DNA of 10,603 bases from an uncultured Verrucomicrobiota bacterium. Its GTDB lineage: Bacteria > Verrucomicrobiota > Verrucomicrobiia > Limisphaerales > UBA9464. Below the pieces are notes generated by a model, which was not told the origin of the DNA, did no database searches, and saw only the letters and a list, made by a program, of their open reading frames with translations. The translations under genes and the position numbers were made by a program. Position 1 is the first letter of the stretch. The number at the start of each line of letters is the position of its first letter. Positions 1 to 5,632 of the stretch are shown here, piece by piece. The stretch spans positions 1-10,603 of the forward strand of contig CAIPFS010000298.1 of the NCBI GenBank assembly GCA_903864375.1, read 5' to 3'.

Positions 1-116
1 ACAAGGACTTCCTTGGGTCGGACTTCGATGATGGTTCCTTTGACGATTTGGCCGGTCTGAAGTGGGCGCTCGTACTGCCTCAACATCTCGGCGAAAGACT
101 GCGTAGTCACTGCCAT
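1..116 (-). CDS. rpsA: 30S ribosomal protein S1, N-terminal fragment (gene runs off the left edge)
   Basis: The minus strand from ATG at 116 encodes 38 residues beginning MAVTTQSFAEMLRQYE and continuing into TGQIVKGTIIEVRPKEVLV before the window ends. The second part is the start of an S1 (OB-fold) domain: the pattern G-x-I-V-x-G-T-I/V with a following V-L-V strand is typical of the first S1 repeat of ribosomal protein S1. S1 binds mRNA on the 30S subunit and helps unstructured or leader-poor messages initiate. The bases just before the ATG are T-rich with no Shine-Dalgarno sequence, which is usual for rpsA genes that rely on S1 itself or are autoregulated. Only the N-terminus is visible, so another S1-domain protein (for example a Tex- or RNase-like one) cannot be fully excluded, but the start context and short N-terminal helix favour rpsA. 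Confidence 0.8.
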   Translation of the reverse strand, partial: MAVTTQSFAEMLRQYERPLQTGQIVKGTIIEVRPKEVL

Positions 117-428
117 AGAAAACAAAACTAACGGGTGAATGCAACGGGGGAATCGAAGAAGGTCCGCGGGTAAGGCGGCCTTGAGCGAAGGCTCCGTGCC
201 CTACTCCAACGTGCCGCCCGAAAGCGACAGTGGTTTGAAGTTAGGTTGATGGTTGAACACTGTTTCTCAGCCTCATACGGGATCGCACACGCGACACCAG
301 GCGGACAGTCAGGATAGGGGGCGACCGTTTCGCTGCAAGGCTTTTCGGAATGGATGCGGTTTACCTCCTCATGAAACGAATAACAGATGACCTGTCCCTC
401 TGTCGGGTTTCGCTCGTCCATGGTGCGT
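117..428. other. Gene-free stretch between rpsA and doxX; rpsA leader
   Basis: These 312 bases separate the rpsA start from the doxX stop, both on the minus strand. A 97-codon open frame crosses it on the minus strand (421-128), but it has no recognisable domain, has low-complexity Arg/Pro/Ser composition and reads through a dispersed repeat, so I do not call it a gene. The rpsA promoter and 5' leader must lie here, but I see no convincing -35/-10 pair. The one clear element is the repeat-end motif at 388-403. An AG-rich GAGGAGGT run on the minus strand at about 365-372 has no start codon at a suitable distance. Confidence 0.6.
388..403 (-). repeat. Solo copy of the AGGGACAGGTCA repeat-end motif
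   Basis: On the minus strand this reads ACAGAGGGACAGGTCA. It is identical over 16 bp to 3423-3438, which lies in the opposite orientation, and differs at two positions (AG for TA) from the terminal repeats of the MITE-like element at 4347-4594. It begins 25 bp past the doxX stop. A weak partner on the other side (GGCGGACAGTCAGG near 300-313) could be a decayed second end, but this match is poor. It may be a remnant or a minimal REP-like unit. Confidence 0.6.
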
Positions 429-917
429 TCATCGAGGGGATTCTGCGGATGCCGGGAAGGCGGTGCGGGTGAACCATCGGACCAGCCAACGGTCCATGGA
501 AACCGCTCCCCCTCCGGTCATGGTCAGAACGACTGAGAGCCCAATGGCGAGCAGGTGATACTCGTACCCCTCGCCCGACTGGGTTCCGAACCAGTTCATG
601 AAGAAGCCGGCCTTCCAATGCACAAGCAAACCGGCGACCAACATGGTGACGCCGATGCCAAAGGCGGCGACCCGGGTGCCGAGCCCCAGGATCAACGCGA
701 CAGAACCGGCGGATTCGGCAGCAATCGCGAGGAACGCGAGAAGGGGTGGGACGCCATAGTGCTCATGAAGGTGATGCATTGCCCCGGTGAACCCGGGCCC
801 CTGAAAGCACCCGACTGTTTTCTGCAATCCATGCGGCAGCATGACAAAGCCGAGAGCAAGGCGCGCAACGAGAGGAGCGATGTTCGAAGTCGTACGGAAA
901 AGTGAATGTAATTGCAT
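429..917 (-). CDS. DoxX family membrane protein
   Basis: The 162-residue product from ATG at 917 has the DoxX layout. An N-terminal helix contains LVARLALGFVMLPHGLQK (about residues 16-33; the PHGxQK after the first helix is typical). A loop rich in Gly and His follows (39-55), then three more hydrophobic helices (about 57-78, 82-100 and 121-138) and a short basic tail. DoxX proteins are small inner-membrane proteins linked to redox or thiol stress and quinone-related functions; the exact reaction of most members is unknown. A TTG two codons upstream (923) is possible but less likely. It diverges from a MarR regulator, and a palindrome covers its start codon, so it is probably repressed by that regulator. 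This gene-regulator pairing is common for DoxX genes that respond to electrophiles or oxidants, but the signal here is unknown. Confidence 0.85.
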   Translation of the reverse strand: MQLHSLFRTTSNIAPLVARLALGFVMLPHGLQKTVGCFQGPGFTGAMHHLHEHYGVPPLLAFLAIAAESAGSVALILGLGTRVAAFGIGVTMLVAGLLVHWKAGFFMNWFGTQSGEGYEYHLLAIGLSVVLTMTGGGAVSMDRWLVRWFTRTAFPASAESPR

Positions 918-926
918 GAGCAACTA
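909..926. promoter_or_regulatory. Operator box 1, probable MarR site over the doxX start
   Basis: TAATTGC-ATGA-GCAACTA is an 18-bp inverted repeat with one mismatched pair and a 4-nt spacer. It is a direct copy of box 2 exactly 30 bp away (about three helical turns). The doxX ATG (917-915, minus strand) lies in its centre. MarR dimers typically bind 16-20 bp palindromes of the TTGC-n4-GCAA type. Binding by the neighbouring regulator is inferred from position and symmetry. Confidence 0.65.
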
Positions 927-938
927 CATGTCATCATT

Positions 939-956
939 TAGTTGCATGAGCAACTA
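939..956. promoter_or_regulatory. Operator box 2, perfect palindrome over the marR start
   Basis: TAGTTGC-ATGA-GCAACTA has perfect 7-bp arms around a 4-nt spacer. The spacer contains the ATG of the MarR gene (946). It overlaps the -10 region of a possible doxX promoter. Together with box 1 it would let one regulator shut both divergent genes. Confidence 0.7.
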
Positions 957-1425
957 TTTTCTGCCACATGAAATCGTGCCAACGATACTAGGCCCCAAAC
1001 ACTTGGACTCCTGGCGCGGCCTTCTGACCGTGCATGCACGCGTCGTGGCGCAGATTGAGGCGCGGCTTGCCGCGGGAAATCTGCCCCCGTTGACCTGGTA
1101 TGACGCGCTCTTTGCCCTTTATGAAGCCAAGGGTCGGTCGCTGCGGGTGTCAGATCTGGCGGATAGGGTCTTGCTCAGCCGAAGCGGTATGACCCGACTG
1201 GTCGACCGGCTGGAGGAGTCGAAACTGATTCGGCGGGAATCGTGTGAAGAGGACAAGCGGGGTGCCCACGTGATTCTGACCGATGCCGGGATTGACACCC
1301 TGCGCCAGATGTGGCCGGCCTATCAGCGTGGCATCCAGGAGCTTTTTGCCCGGCATTTGAGCGATCAGGAAGCCACCCTGCTGGACAGCCTTTGGAGAAA
1401 GATGCTCGTGGCCAACTCGGCTTAA
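946..1425 (+). CDS. MarR family transcriptional regulator
   Basis: The 159-residue product is a standard-length MarR regulator. Helix 1 and the dimerisation part contain LDSWRGLLTVHARVVAQIE (about 20-38), followed by LPPLTWYDALFALYEAKG (46-63). The winged helix-turn-helix covers about 66-115: LRVSDLADRVLLSRSGMTRLVDRLEE contains the recognition helix, and the wing RRESCEEDKRGAHVILTDAG carries the conserved Asp-x-Arg-Gly of the family. A C-terminal helix closes the dimer interface. The start was set at ATG 946; the open frame extends to 841, but that part overlaps doxX antisense and lacks homology-like sequence. GTG at 976 is an alternative that would put both operator boxes fully upstream. Cys100 in the wing is the only notable cysteine; redox sensing through it is possible but unproven. 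It is probably a repressor of itself and doxX. Confidence 0.88.
   Translation: MSNYFLPHEIVPTILGPKHLDSWRGLLTVHARVVAQIEARLAAGNLPPLTWYDALFALYEAKGRSLRVSDLADRVLLSRSGMTRLVDRLEESKLIRRESCEEDKRGAHVILTDAGIDTLRQMWPAYQRGIQELFARHLSDQEATLLDSLWRKMLVANSA
953..982 (-). promoter_or_regulatory. Possible doxX promoter
   Basis: On the minus strand, TTGGCA (982-977, 5/6 to the sigma-70 -35) and AATAGT (958-953, 4/6 to the -10) are 18 bp apart. This would start transcription near 946, some 30 nt before the doxX ATG, and place box 2 across the -10. A counterpart for marR is TGTAAT (907-912) with a weak TTCGAA (883-888). Both are matched by eye and tentative. Confidence 0.3.
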
Positions 1426-1453
1426 TCGGGAAGACGATTGGAAGAGGGCGAAT

Positions 1454-2281
1454 CTAAGCCACTCCGTAAAACCGGGCGCAATTGCCGCCCCAGACGGCCG
1501 TCCGTTCGTCAGCGGAAAGGCGGGTCCAGGCCGTGGAGGCCAGATCATGCACCGCCGTATAGTCGCCGGCCAATTGGCAGACCGGCCAGTCGGAGCCGAA
1601 CATCAGCCGACCAGGTCCAAAAGCATCCAGAGCCACCTCAAAATACGGTGAAAAATGGTCGGGTTTCCAGCCATTCCAATCCGCTTCGGTCACCACTCCG
1701 GAAACTTTGCACCAGACATTGGGGGACTCAGCCAGAGCCCGGATTTGTTCCCGCCACGGCGATAGCTCGCCTGCCTTGATCCGGGGTTTGGCCAGATGAT
1801 CGAGGACAAACGGTTGATCCGGAAGGAGCCGCACCAATTCAATGGCAGCAGGCAATTGATGGGGGTAAATCAGCAGGTCGTAGGTCAGCCGGTGAGCGGC
1901 CAGTTTCCGGAGTCCGCGAACGAATTCCGGGCGGACAAGAAACTGGTCATCGGGTTCGTCCTGGACAACGTGACGAACCCCGACAAAACCATGGTGACTG
2001 GACAACTCGGCCAGGACGTCCTCCACCGCTTCATTGCGAAGGTCGACCCAGCCCACGACACCCAGGATGCGGGAATCCACGTCGGCAAGCTCAAGCAACC
2101 AGCAGGATTCCTGCACGGATTGGCGGGCCTGAACGGCAATGGATCCGTCAAAGCCCAGCGGTCGCTGAAGGGCCTCAAGATCTGCGGGCAACCAGTCCCG
2201 CTGTAGGGCGCTGCCGACGGGAATCCATGGATATTCCTCAGTGGAGTAACGCCAGAAATGCTGATGGGCATCAAGTTTCAC
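1454..2281 (-). CDS. Amidohydrolase 2 family lactonase (L-fuconolactonase-like)
   Basis: The 275-residue protein starts at GTG 2281 with KLDAHQHFW, giving the metal-binding His6-x-His8 at the end of the first TIM-barrel strand. Other family landmarks follow: GVRHVVQDEPDDQF (101-114), FVLDHLAKP (158-166, His162), WCKVSGVVTEADW (190-202), RLMFGSDWPVC (225-235, Asp231) and GNCARFYGV near the end. This is the COG3618 group, which includes L-fucono-1,5-lactonase, L-rhamnono-lactonase and related sugar lactonases that open aldonolactones to aldonates in the cytoplasm. The gene lies 34 bp downstream of the dehydrogenase and is probably co-transcribed with it; the dehydrogenase would make the lactone and this enzyme would hydrolyse it. 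Substrate choice between fucose, rhamnose and galactose derivatives cannot be read from the sequence. It converges with the MarR gene with only 28 bp between the stops. Confidence 0.85.
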   Translation of the reverse strand: MKLDAHQHFWRYSTEEYPWIPVGSALQRDWLPADLEALQRPLGFDGSIAVQARQSVQESCWLLELADVDSRILGVVGWVDLRNEAVEDVLAELSSHHGFVGVRHVVQDEPDDQFLVRPEFVRGLRKLAAHRLTYDLLIYPHQLPAAIELVRLLPDQPFVLDHLAKPRIKAGELSPWREQIRALAESPNVWCKVSGVVTEADWNGWKPDHFSPYFEVALDAFGPGRLMFGSDWPVCQLAGDYTAVHDLASTAWTRLSADERTAVWGGNCARFYGVA

Positions 2282-2315
2282 ACGATTCTGTCGGTTGGGG
2301 CTTCGGTTGGGGTGT

Positions 2316-3341
2316 CTATTCGAGGTGGGTCACCGCCTTAATCACGCCGGTGGCCGGGTTCAACCAGGTGGGGAATACGGCGGCCAGCTCCTCGAAGCCT
2401 GCTTGATGGGTGAGCCAGGGGCGGGTATCGATTTTTCCGGAGCCGATCAGGGAGATGATTCGGGGGAAATCCGCCGACAAGGCGTTGCGGCTCGCCAGAA
2501 TGGAGATCTCCCGGCGATGCATGAGGGCATGCGGAAACGACAATTCCTTTTGAGTGATTCCCACATAGACGAGGCGTCCTGCGAAGGCGCAGTACTGGAG
2601 GGCCTGGCTCATTGACTGATGGGAACCCGTCGCATCCACCACGACATGAGCACGCTCTCCATCGGTCAGTGATTCCAACTGCTTCCCCTCCGCCCCCTCG
2701 CCGGTGCTCAGGATGGTCTCGTCGACTCCCAGGTTGTCGCGGACAAAAGCCAGTCGCTGCGGATTGGTATCCATGACCACGGTCCGTGCCCCGGTCAGAC
2801 GAGTGAACTCGATGACCGACAGCCCAATGGGGCCAGCACCGATCACCAGCACCGTTTCACCGGCTTTCAGGCTGCTGCGATGCACGGCATGACAGCCGAT
2901 GGCGAGGGTCTCGACGAGGGCAGCCTGGTCGAAGGTCAATTCCGGGGCGGGATGCAGTTTGCGGGCCGGCACGATCAAATGCCGTTGAAGCCCGCCATCA
3001 CAATGGACTCCCAGGGTCTGATGATTCTCACAGCAATTGGTGAAGCCGCGTCGGCAGGAGGAGCAGGTCTGGCAATTGATGTACGGCTCAACCGAGCAAC
3101 GGTCGCCGGGAAGAACATGCGTCACTCCGGGACCGACCGCCACGACTTCGACGCCCAGCTCGTGCCCGGGTATCCGCGGATAACTGTAAAAGGGCATCTT
3201 GCCGAGGTAGCCACCGTAATCGGTGCCACAAATTCCAACGCGATGAACTCGAATCAGGGCCTGCCCGGGGCCGGGCGGGGGCGGTTCCGAGACGTCGATG
3301 TAGCGAAATTCCCCGGGTTGGACCAATTGAAGGGCGCGCAT
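2316..3341 (-). CDS. Zinc-dependent medium-chain sugar/polyol dehydrogenase
   Basis: From ATG 3341 the product is 341 residues, the usual length for medium-chain dehydrogenases. The GroES-like half has the catalytic zinc motifs GICGTD (Cys38) and PGHE (His60, Glu61), with Glu144 in ALVETLAIG as a likely further ligand. The structural zinc is held by Cys90, Cys93, Cys96 and Cys104. The Rossmann half starts with VLVIGAGPIGL (165-174), and Asp191 at the end of the second strand suggests NAD+ rather than NADP+. The frame stays open upstream to 3545, but those 68 codons run through a repeat motif and lack dehydrogenase similarity; MRALQLVQPGEF is the normal start. It resembles the L-threonine/sorbitol/L-galactonate dehydrogenase branch. 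With the lactonase next to it, oxidation of an aldose such as L-fucose to its lactone is the likely role, though a polyol or aldonate substrate is possible. Confidence 0.85.
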   Translation of the reverse strand: MRALQLVQPGEFRYIDVSEPPPPGPGQALIRVHRVGICGTDYGGYLGKMPFYSYPRIPGHELGVEVVAVGPGVTHVLPGDRCSVEPYINCQTCSSCRRGFTNCCENHQTLGVHCDGGLQRHLIVPARKLHPAPELTFDQAALVETLAIGCHAVHRSSLKAGETVLVIGAGPIGLSVIEFTRLTGARTVVMDTNPQRLAFVRDNLGVDETILSTGEGAEGKQLESLTDGERAHVVVDATGSHQSMSQALQYCAFAGRLVYVGITQKELSFPHALMHRREISILASRNALSADFPRIISLIGSGKIDTRPWLTHQAGFEELAAVFPTWLNPATGVIKAVTHLE

Positions 3342-3511
3342 GGGCGAATCAGAGAACGGAATGGGCGCGGGTTGAAGGATGAAAATGGGTGACCGCCGGA
3401 AAAAAGTCCATGCCGGAACCAAACAGAGGGACAGGTCAGTTGTCGTTCTGCACGAGCCGCCCGCGAGCAGGGAAGGGAACCGGGGTGACCTGCCGAAGTG
3501 GTCGGTCAGGG
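3342..3511. other. Spacer between comB and the dehydrogenase, with a repeat end
   Basis: This 170-bp gap holds a solo repeat-end motif (3423-3438) and, about 50 bp on, a partial inverted match TGACCTGCC (3486-3494) that may be a decayed partner. The dehydrogenase promoter should be here, but no clear one was seen. Open frames on either strand have no protein-like features. Confidence 0.5.
3423..3438 (+). repeat. Solo copy of the AGGGACAGGTCA repeat-end motif
   Basis: ACAGAGGGACAGGTCA is a 16-bp exact match, in opposite orientation, to 388-403, and shares AGGGACAGGTCA with both ends of the 4347-4594 element. It lies 81 bp upstream of the dehydrogenase start. Confidence 0.6.
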
Positions 3512-4291
3512 TCAGGCGAGGGTCGTCGCCTCCGAACCGAGGCACTGGAGCACGCCCCGGTCATTCATTTCGGGAACGAACTGAAACCGGTCGGGGGTCA
3601 GACAAATCGGGACGTCGTCCGCCAATTCCGGAAGACTTAAAAGCCGGCGTCCATTACGACTGGCGGATAATGCTCCCAGCAGGTTGGTTTTCCCGGATTG
3701 GAAGGCATGGAGAACCAGATGTGCCGAATCGTCGATCCGGGCGCCGTTGATTCCGGAGGCCAGGCGGTCCATGAGCGCGCCGGCGCCAAGGACGTCTTCA
3801 TAGGCCAGGGATTCCTGGGTGCCCGAGCAGACCAGTATCAGTTCCTCCGGTGGGGACATCAGAATTCTGCGGGCAACGGCGCCGAGATTTCCGAAGGAGG
3901 CTATCCAGACTGCGGCCGCCCCCTGGCAGGCCCGCAATGCGCGGGTCCCATTGGAGGTGGTCATTAGAATCCGCCGGTCCCAGACCCGGTCGCGGGTGAA
4001 CTCCCGTGGTGAATTGCCGAGGTCAAAAGCGATTCCGCCGGTCAAATGAGGGCCGATGCGCAGGCCATCCCTTTCACCCGCCAACAATGCGTCTGGCCAT
4101 TCCTGATGCCAGGCCAGAACCTCCCGGATATCGATGCCGGGTCGGATGGCCGAGGCTCCATTGGCAAACGCCTCGAGCATGGTGGAGGTGGCCCTCAGGA
4201 CATCAAACACCACACAAACCGTCCGGCTCAAGTTGCGCTCCGGGAGTCGTTGAAACTCTGCCGGAACCAGAAGGACATCGATGCTTCGCAC
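3512..4291 (-). CDS. comB: ComB-like 2-phosphosulfolactate phosphatase
   Basis: From GTG 4291 the product is 259 residues, close to the usual 235-250 of ComB. Family signatures are in order: CVVFDVLRATSTM (26-38) with the acidic Asp30, AGERDG (71-76), FDLGNSPREF (89-98), MTTSNGTRAL (110-119), LVCSGT (153-158) and LAYEDVLGAGAL (162-173). Near the C-terminus DDVPICLTPDRFQFVPEM matches the normal family end. ComB is a magnesium-dependent acid phosphatase that turns 2-phosphosulfolactate into sulfolactate in coenzyme M synthesis in archaea. Many bacteria without coenzyme M carry it, and its role there is unsettled. The frame stays open to 4459, but residues before VRSIDVLLVP are translated from the end of a MITE-like element and do not resemble ComB, so I set the start at 4291. 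There is no evident Shine-Dalgarno sequence, so the start is provisional. No sulfolactate or coenzyme M genes are nearby. Confidence 0.82.
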   Translation of the reverse strand: MRSIDVLLVPAEFQRLPERNLSRTVCVVFDVLRATSTMLEAFANGASAIRPGIDIREVLAWHQEWPDALLAGERDGLRIGPHLTGGIAFDLGNSPREFTRDRVWDRRILMTTSNGTRALRACQGAAAVWIASFGNLGAVARRILMSPPEELILVCSGTQESLAYEDVLGAGALMDRLASGINGARIDDSAHLVLHAFQSGKTNLLGALSASRNGRRLLSLPELADDVPICLTPDRFQFVPEMNDRGVLQCLGSEATTLA

Positions 4292-4346
4292 CCCGGAAGA
4301 AACCGCGTTTGGGACAAATTGCCAACGCCCGAATTCAAGGTCCTCG

Positions 4347-4368
4347 ACTAAGGGACAGGTCACTGGTC
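4347..4368 (+). repeat. Left terminal inverted repeat of the MITE-like element
   Basis: It pairs with 4573-4594, with mismatches only at positions 17 and 19 of 22. The core AGGGACAGGTCA recurs at 388-403 and 3423-3438. Confidence 0.7.
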
Positions 4369-4572
4369 GATATTTTTCCACCTCCGGACGAACGGGTGAG
4401 GTCATGTGCTGGCGACGGTGGTTGAAATCGATACAGGGACTTGCAGGAGCACGTCCCAAATCATTGCACGGATCGCCACCTCTCCCGATCTAAAGTCAAC
4501 TTGGTCGGTGTCACCGAGCCTGGGCCGTTGGCCAGAAAGGATTGAAACGGGCCTTAGGCTTTGAGTTTTTAT

Positions 4573-4594
4573 GACGAATGACCTGTCCCTTAGT
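4573..4594 (-). repeat. Right terminal inverted repeat of the MITE-like element
   Basis: It is the inverted copy of 4347-4368. The bases outside the two ends (CCTCG on the left, TGTGA on the right) show no obvious long target duplication; a TA duplication inside the drawn boundary is possible. Confidence 0.7.
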
Positions 4595-4717
4595 TGTGAT
4601 CTCAACCCAAAGGCGCGGTAATATCCCAGCCGGGGCCAACGGTCCAGGTCACGTTATTGATAACGAAGGAGGGCTGAAAGCCCGGTCCAACCAATCCCAA
4701 AACCTTCAAACGGTTCT
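4595..4717. repeat. Hairpin-bearing spacer between the MITE-like element and the glycosylase stop
   Basis: Two small inverted repeats lie close together: CGTTAT-TG-ATAACG (a perfect 14-bp palindrome at 4653-4666) and GGGCT-GAA-AGCCC (4671-4683). Neither is followed by a T-run on the minus strand, so neither looks like a standard intrinsic terminator, though they lie just downstream of the glycosylase gene. The composition and the GGGCTTTCAGCCC hairpin recall dispersed intergenic repeats of Verrucomicrobiota/Planctomycetota; this comparison is from memory and unverified. Confidence 0.45.
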
Positions 4718-5632
4718 TTAGGCTGTCTCGGTTTTTCGTATCCGCAGGTCGGGACGATGCCGCCGGGCGTAGTGGAAGAGGTACTGTTGTGCGTACCCGG
4801 CCCAAGGACCGAAATAGGTGTCAGCAAAGTCTCGGAGACGCTTCGGGGAGGGGCGTCGGCGAGGAAAGTAGAGGGCGGCCAGCCCCCTCAGGATCCAGAC
4901 ATCCAGCGGAAAGGCATCCTGCCGCCCATAGGCAAACAGCAGCACGCAATCGGCAATCTTGGGACCGACTCCTGGAAGGGCCATCAATGCCGCCCGGGCC
5001 TGGGCGGTGGTCATGGATTCCAGTTCGGAAAGATTCAACCGGCCATCGTGGACCGACTGTGCGGCCGCGAGGACGTAGGGTGCCCGAAAGCCGAGTTTGC
5101 AGGCGCGAAGGCTCGCCTCACCGGCCATCATCAGTTGTTCCGGTGTCGGAAAGTCCCAAACCGGTTCGTTTCCCGGAAATGGAACCAAAGGCGAACCGAA
5201 CCGCTGCGAAAGCAGTTCGATGCATTGTTCGATCTGCACAATCTGCTTGGTGGACGAGCAAATGAAGCTGACCAGGCATTCCCAAGCGGGCTGGCGAACC
5301 AAACGCAGGCCGTTGCAGGCTGCCAATGCCGCCCGCATGGGTTCATCGTCGGGAAAGCTGCGCACCACCGCTTCGAAATCGTCGTCCAGCCGGAGGTACC
5401 TCGTCAGCCAATTCCAGTCGGCAACGGGAACGGTCGCTGCCGCTTCAATCCCGTTGTCCGATGGACGAAGGATGACCGGACGCCCGGCGACCACTCCCGT
5501 CCAGCCGGTGTTGGTCGACCTCCATCGAAACGTCTGGCCGCTCGAGAGCGTGGTGTGGAGGTCGAAGGCCCGGACGTTGAATCGTGCCCGGGATGGAGAA
5601 GCAACCTCGACCAGGTTCTCAATGGAGGTCAC
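4718..5632 (-). CDS. OGG1-type 8-oxoguanine DNA glycosylase/AP lyase
   Basis: The 304-residue product follows the OGG1 fold. An N-terminal beta domain contains LSSGQTFRW (29-37, matching the CGQSFRW-type motif). The helical core follows, with WECLVSFICSSTKQIVQI (117-134). The helix-hairpin-helix-Gly/Pro/Asp signature is LPGVGPKIADCVLLF (219-233), with catalytic Lys225, and the conserved Asp244 lies in AFPLDVWI. OGG1 enzymes remove 8-oxoguanine (usually opposite C) and nick the abasic strand by beta-elimination. The Asn triplet that follows FICSS in human OGG1 is replaced here by Thr-Lys-Gln, and the orphan-base-reading Arg by Gln, so opposite-base preference may differ. The start is GTG 5632, overlapping the upstream gene by 14 nt; TTG 5695 is an alternative that would overlap by 77 nt. 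The overlap suggests co-transcription or coupling with the membrane glycosyltransferase, an odd functional pairing. Confidence 0.87.
   Translation of the reverse strand: MTSIENLVEVASPSRARFNVRAFDLHTTLSSGQTFRWRSTNTGWTGVVAGRPVILRPSDNGIEAAATVPVADWNWLTRYLRLDDDFEAVVRSFPDDEPMRAALAACNGLRLVRQPAWECLVSFICSSTKQIVQIEQCIELLSQRFGSPLVPFPGNEPVWDFPTPEQLMMAGEASLRACKLGFRAPYVLAAAQSVHDGRLNLSELESMTTAQARAALMALPGVGPKIADCVLLFAYGRQDAFPLDVWILRGLAALYFPRRRPSPKRLRDFADTYFGPWAGYAQQYLFHYARRHRPDLRIRKTETA

Larger units (their letters stand above)
4347..4594. mobile_element. MITE-like element with 22-bp terminal inverted repeats
   Basis: The ends are ACTAAGGGACAGGTCA followed by CTGGTC (4347-4368) and its inverted copy ending in TTCGTC (4573-4594): 16 bp are perfect and 20 of 22 match. 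The 248-bp body contains no transposase domain; the longest open frame (minus strand, 4605-4402) is only 67 codons and begins outside the element. If a TA target duplication is assumed, the terminal repeat proper starts with AGGGACAGGTCA. The element sits 55 bp upstream of the comB start and reads into its apparent N-terminal extension. It would need a transposase supplied from elsewhere. An alternative is a large REP/BIME-like unit handled by a Y1 transposase. Confidence 0.65.

Noticed and set aside
128..421. 97-codon minus-strand open frame between rpsA and doxX
   Set aside because: No domain, biased composition, and it reads through the solo repeat motif at 388-403.
3342..3545. 68-codon N-terminal extension of the dehydrogenase
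   Set aside because: It has no similarity to dehydrogenases, crosses a dispersed repeat motif and overlaps the comB 3' end; the ATG at 3341 gives the normal family start.
4402..4605. 67-codon minus-strand open frame inside the MITE-like element, as a possible transposase
   Set aside because: Too short, begins outside the element, and has no transposase motif; treated as read-through of a non-coding element.
4602..4805. 67-codon minus-strand open frame overlapping the glycosylase 3' end
   Set aside because: It overlaps the glycosylase out of frame and translates the hairpin region; no recognisable protein family.
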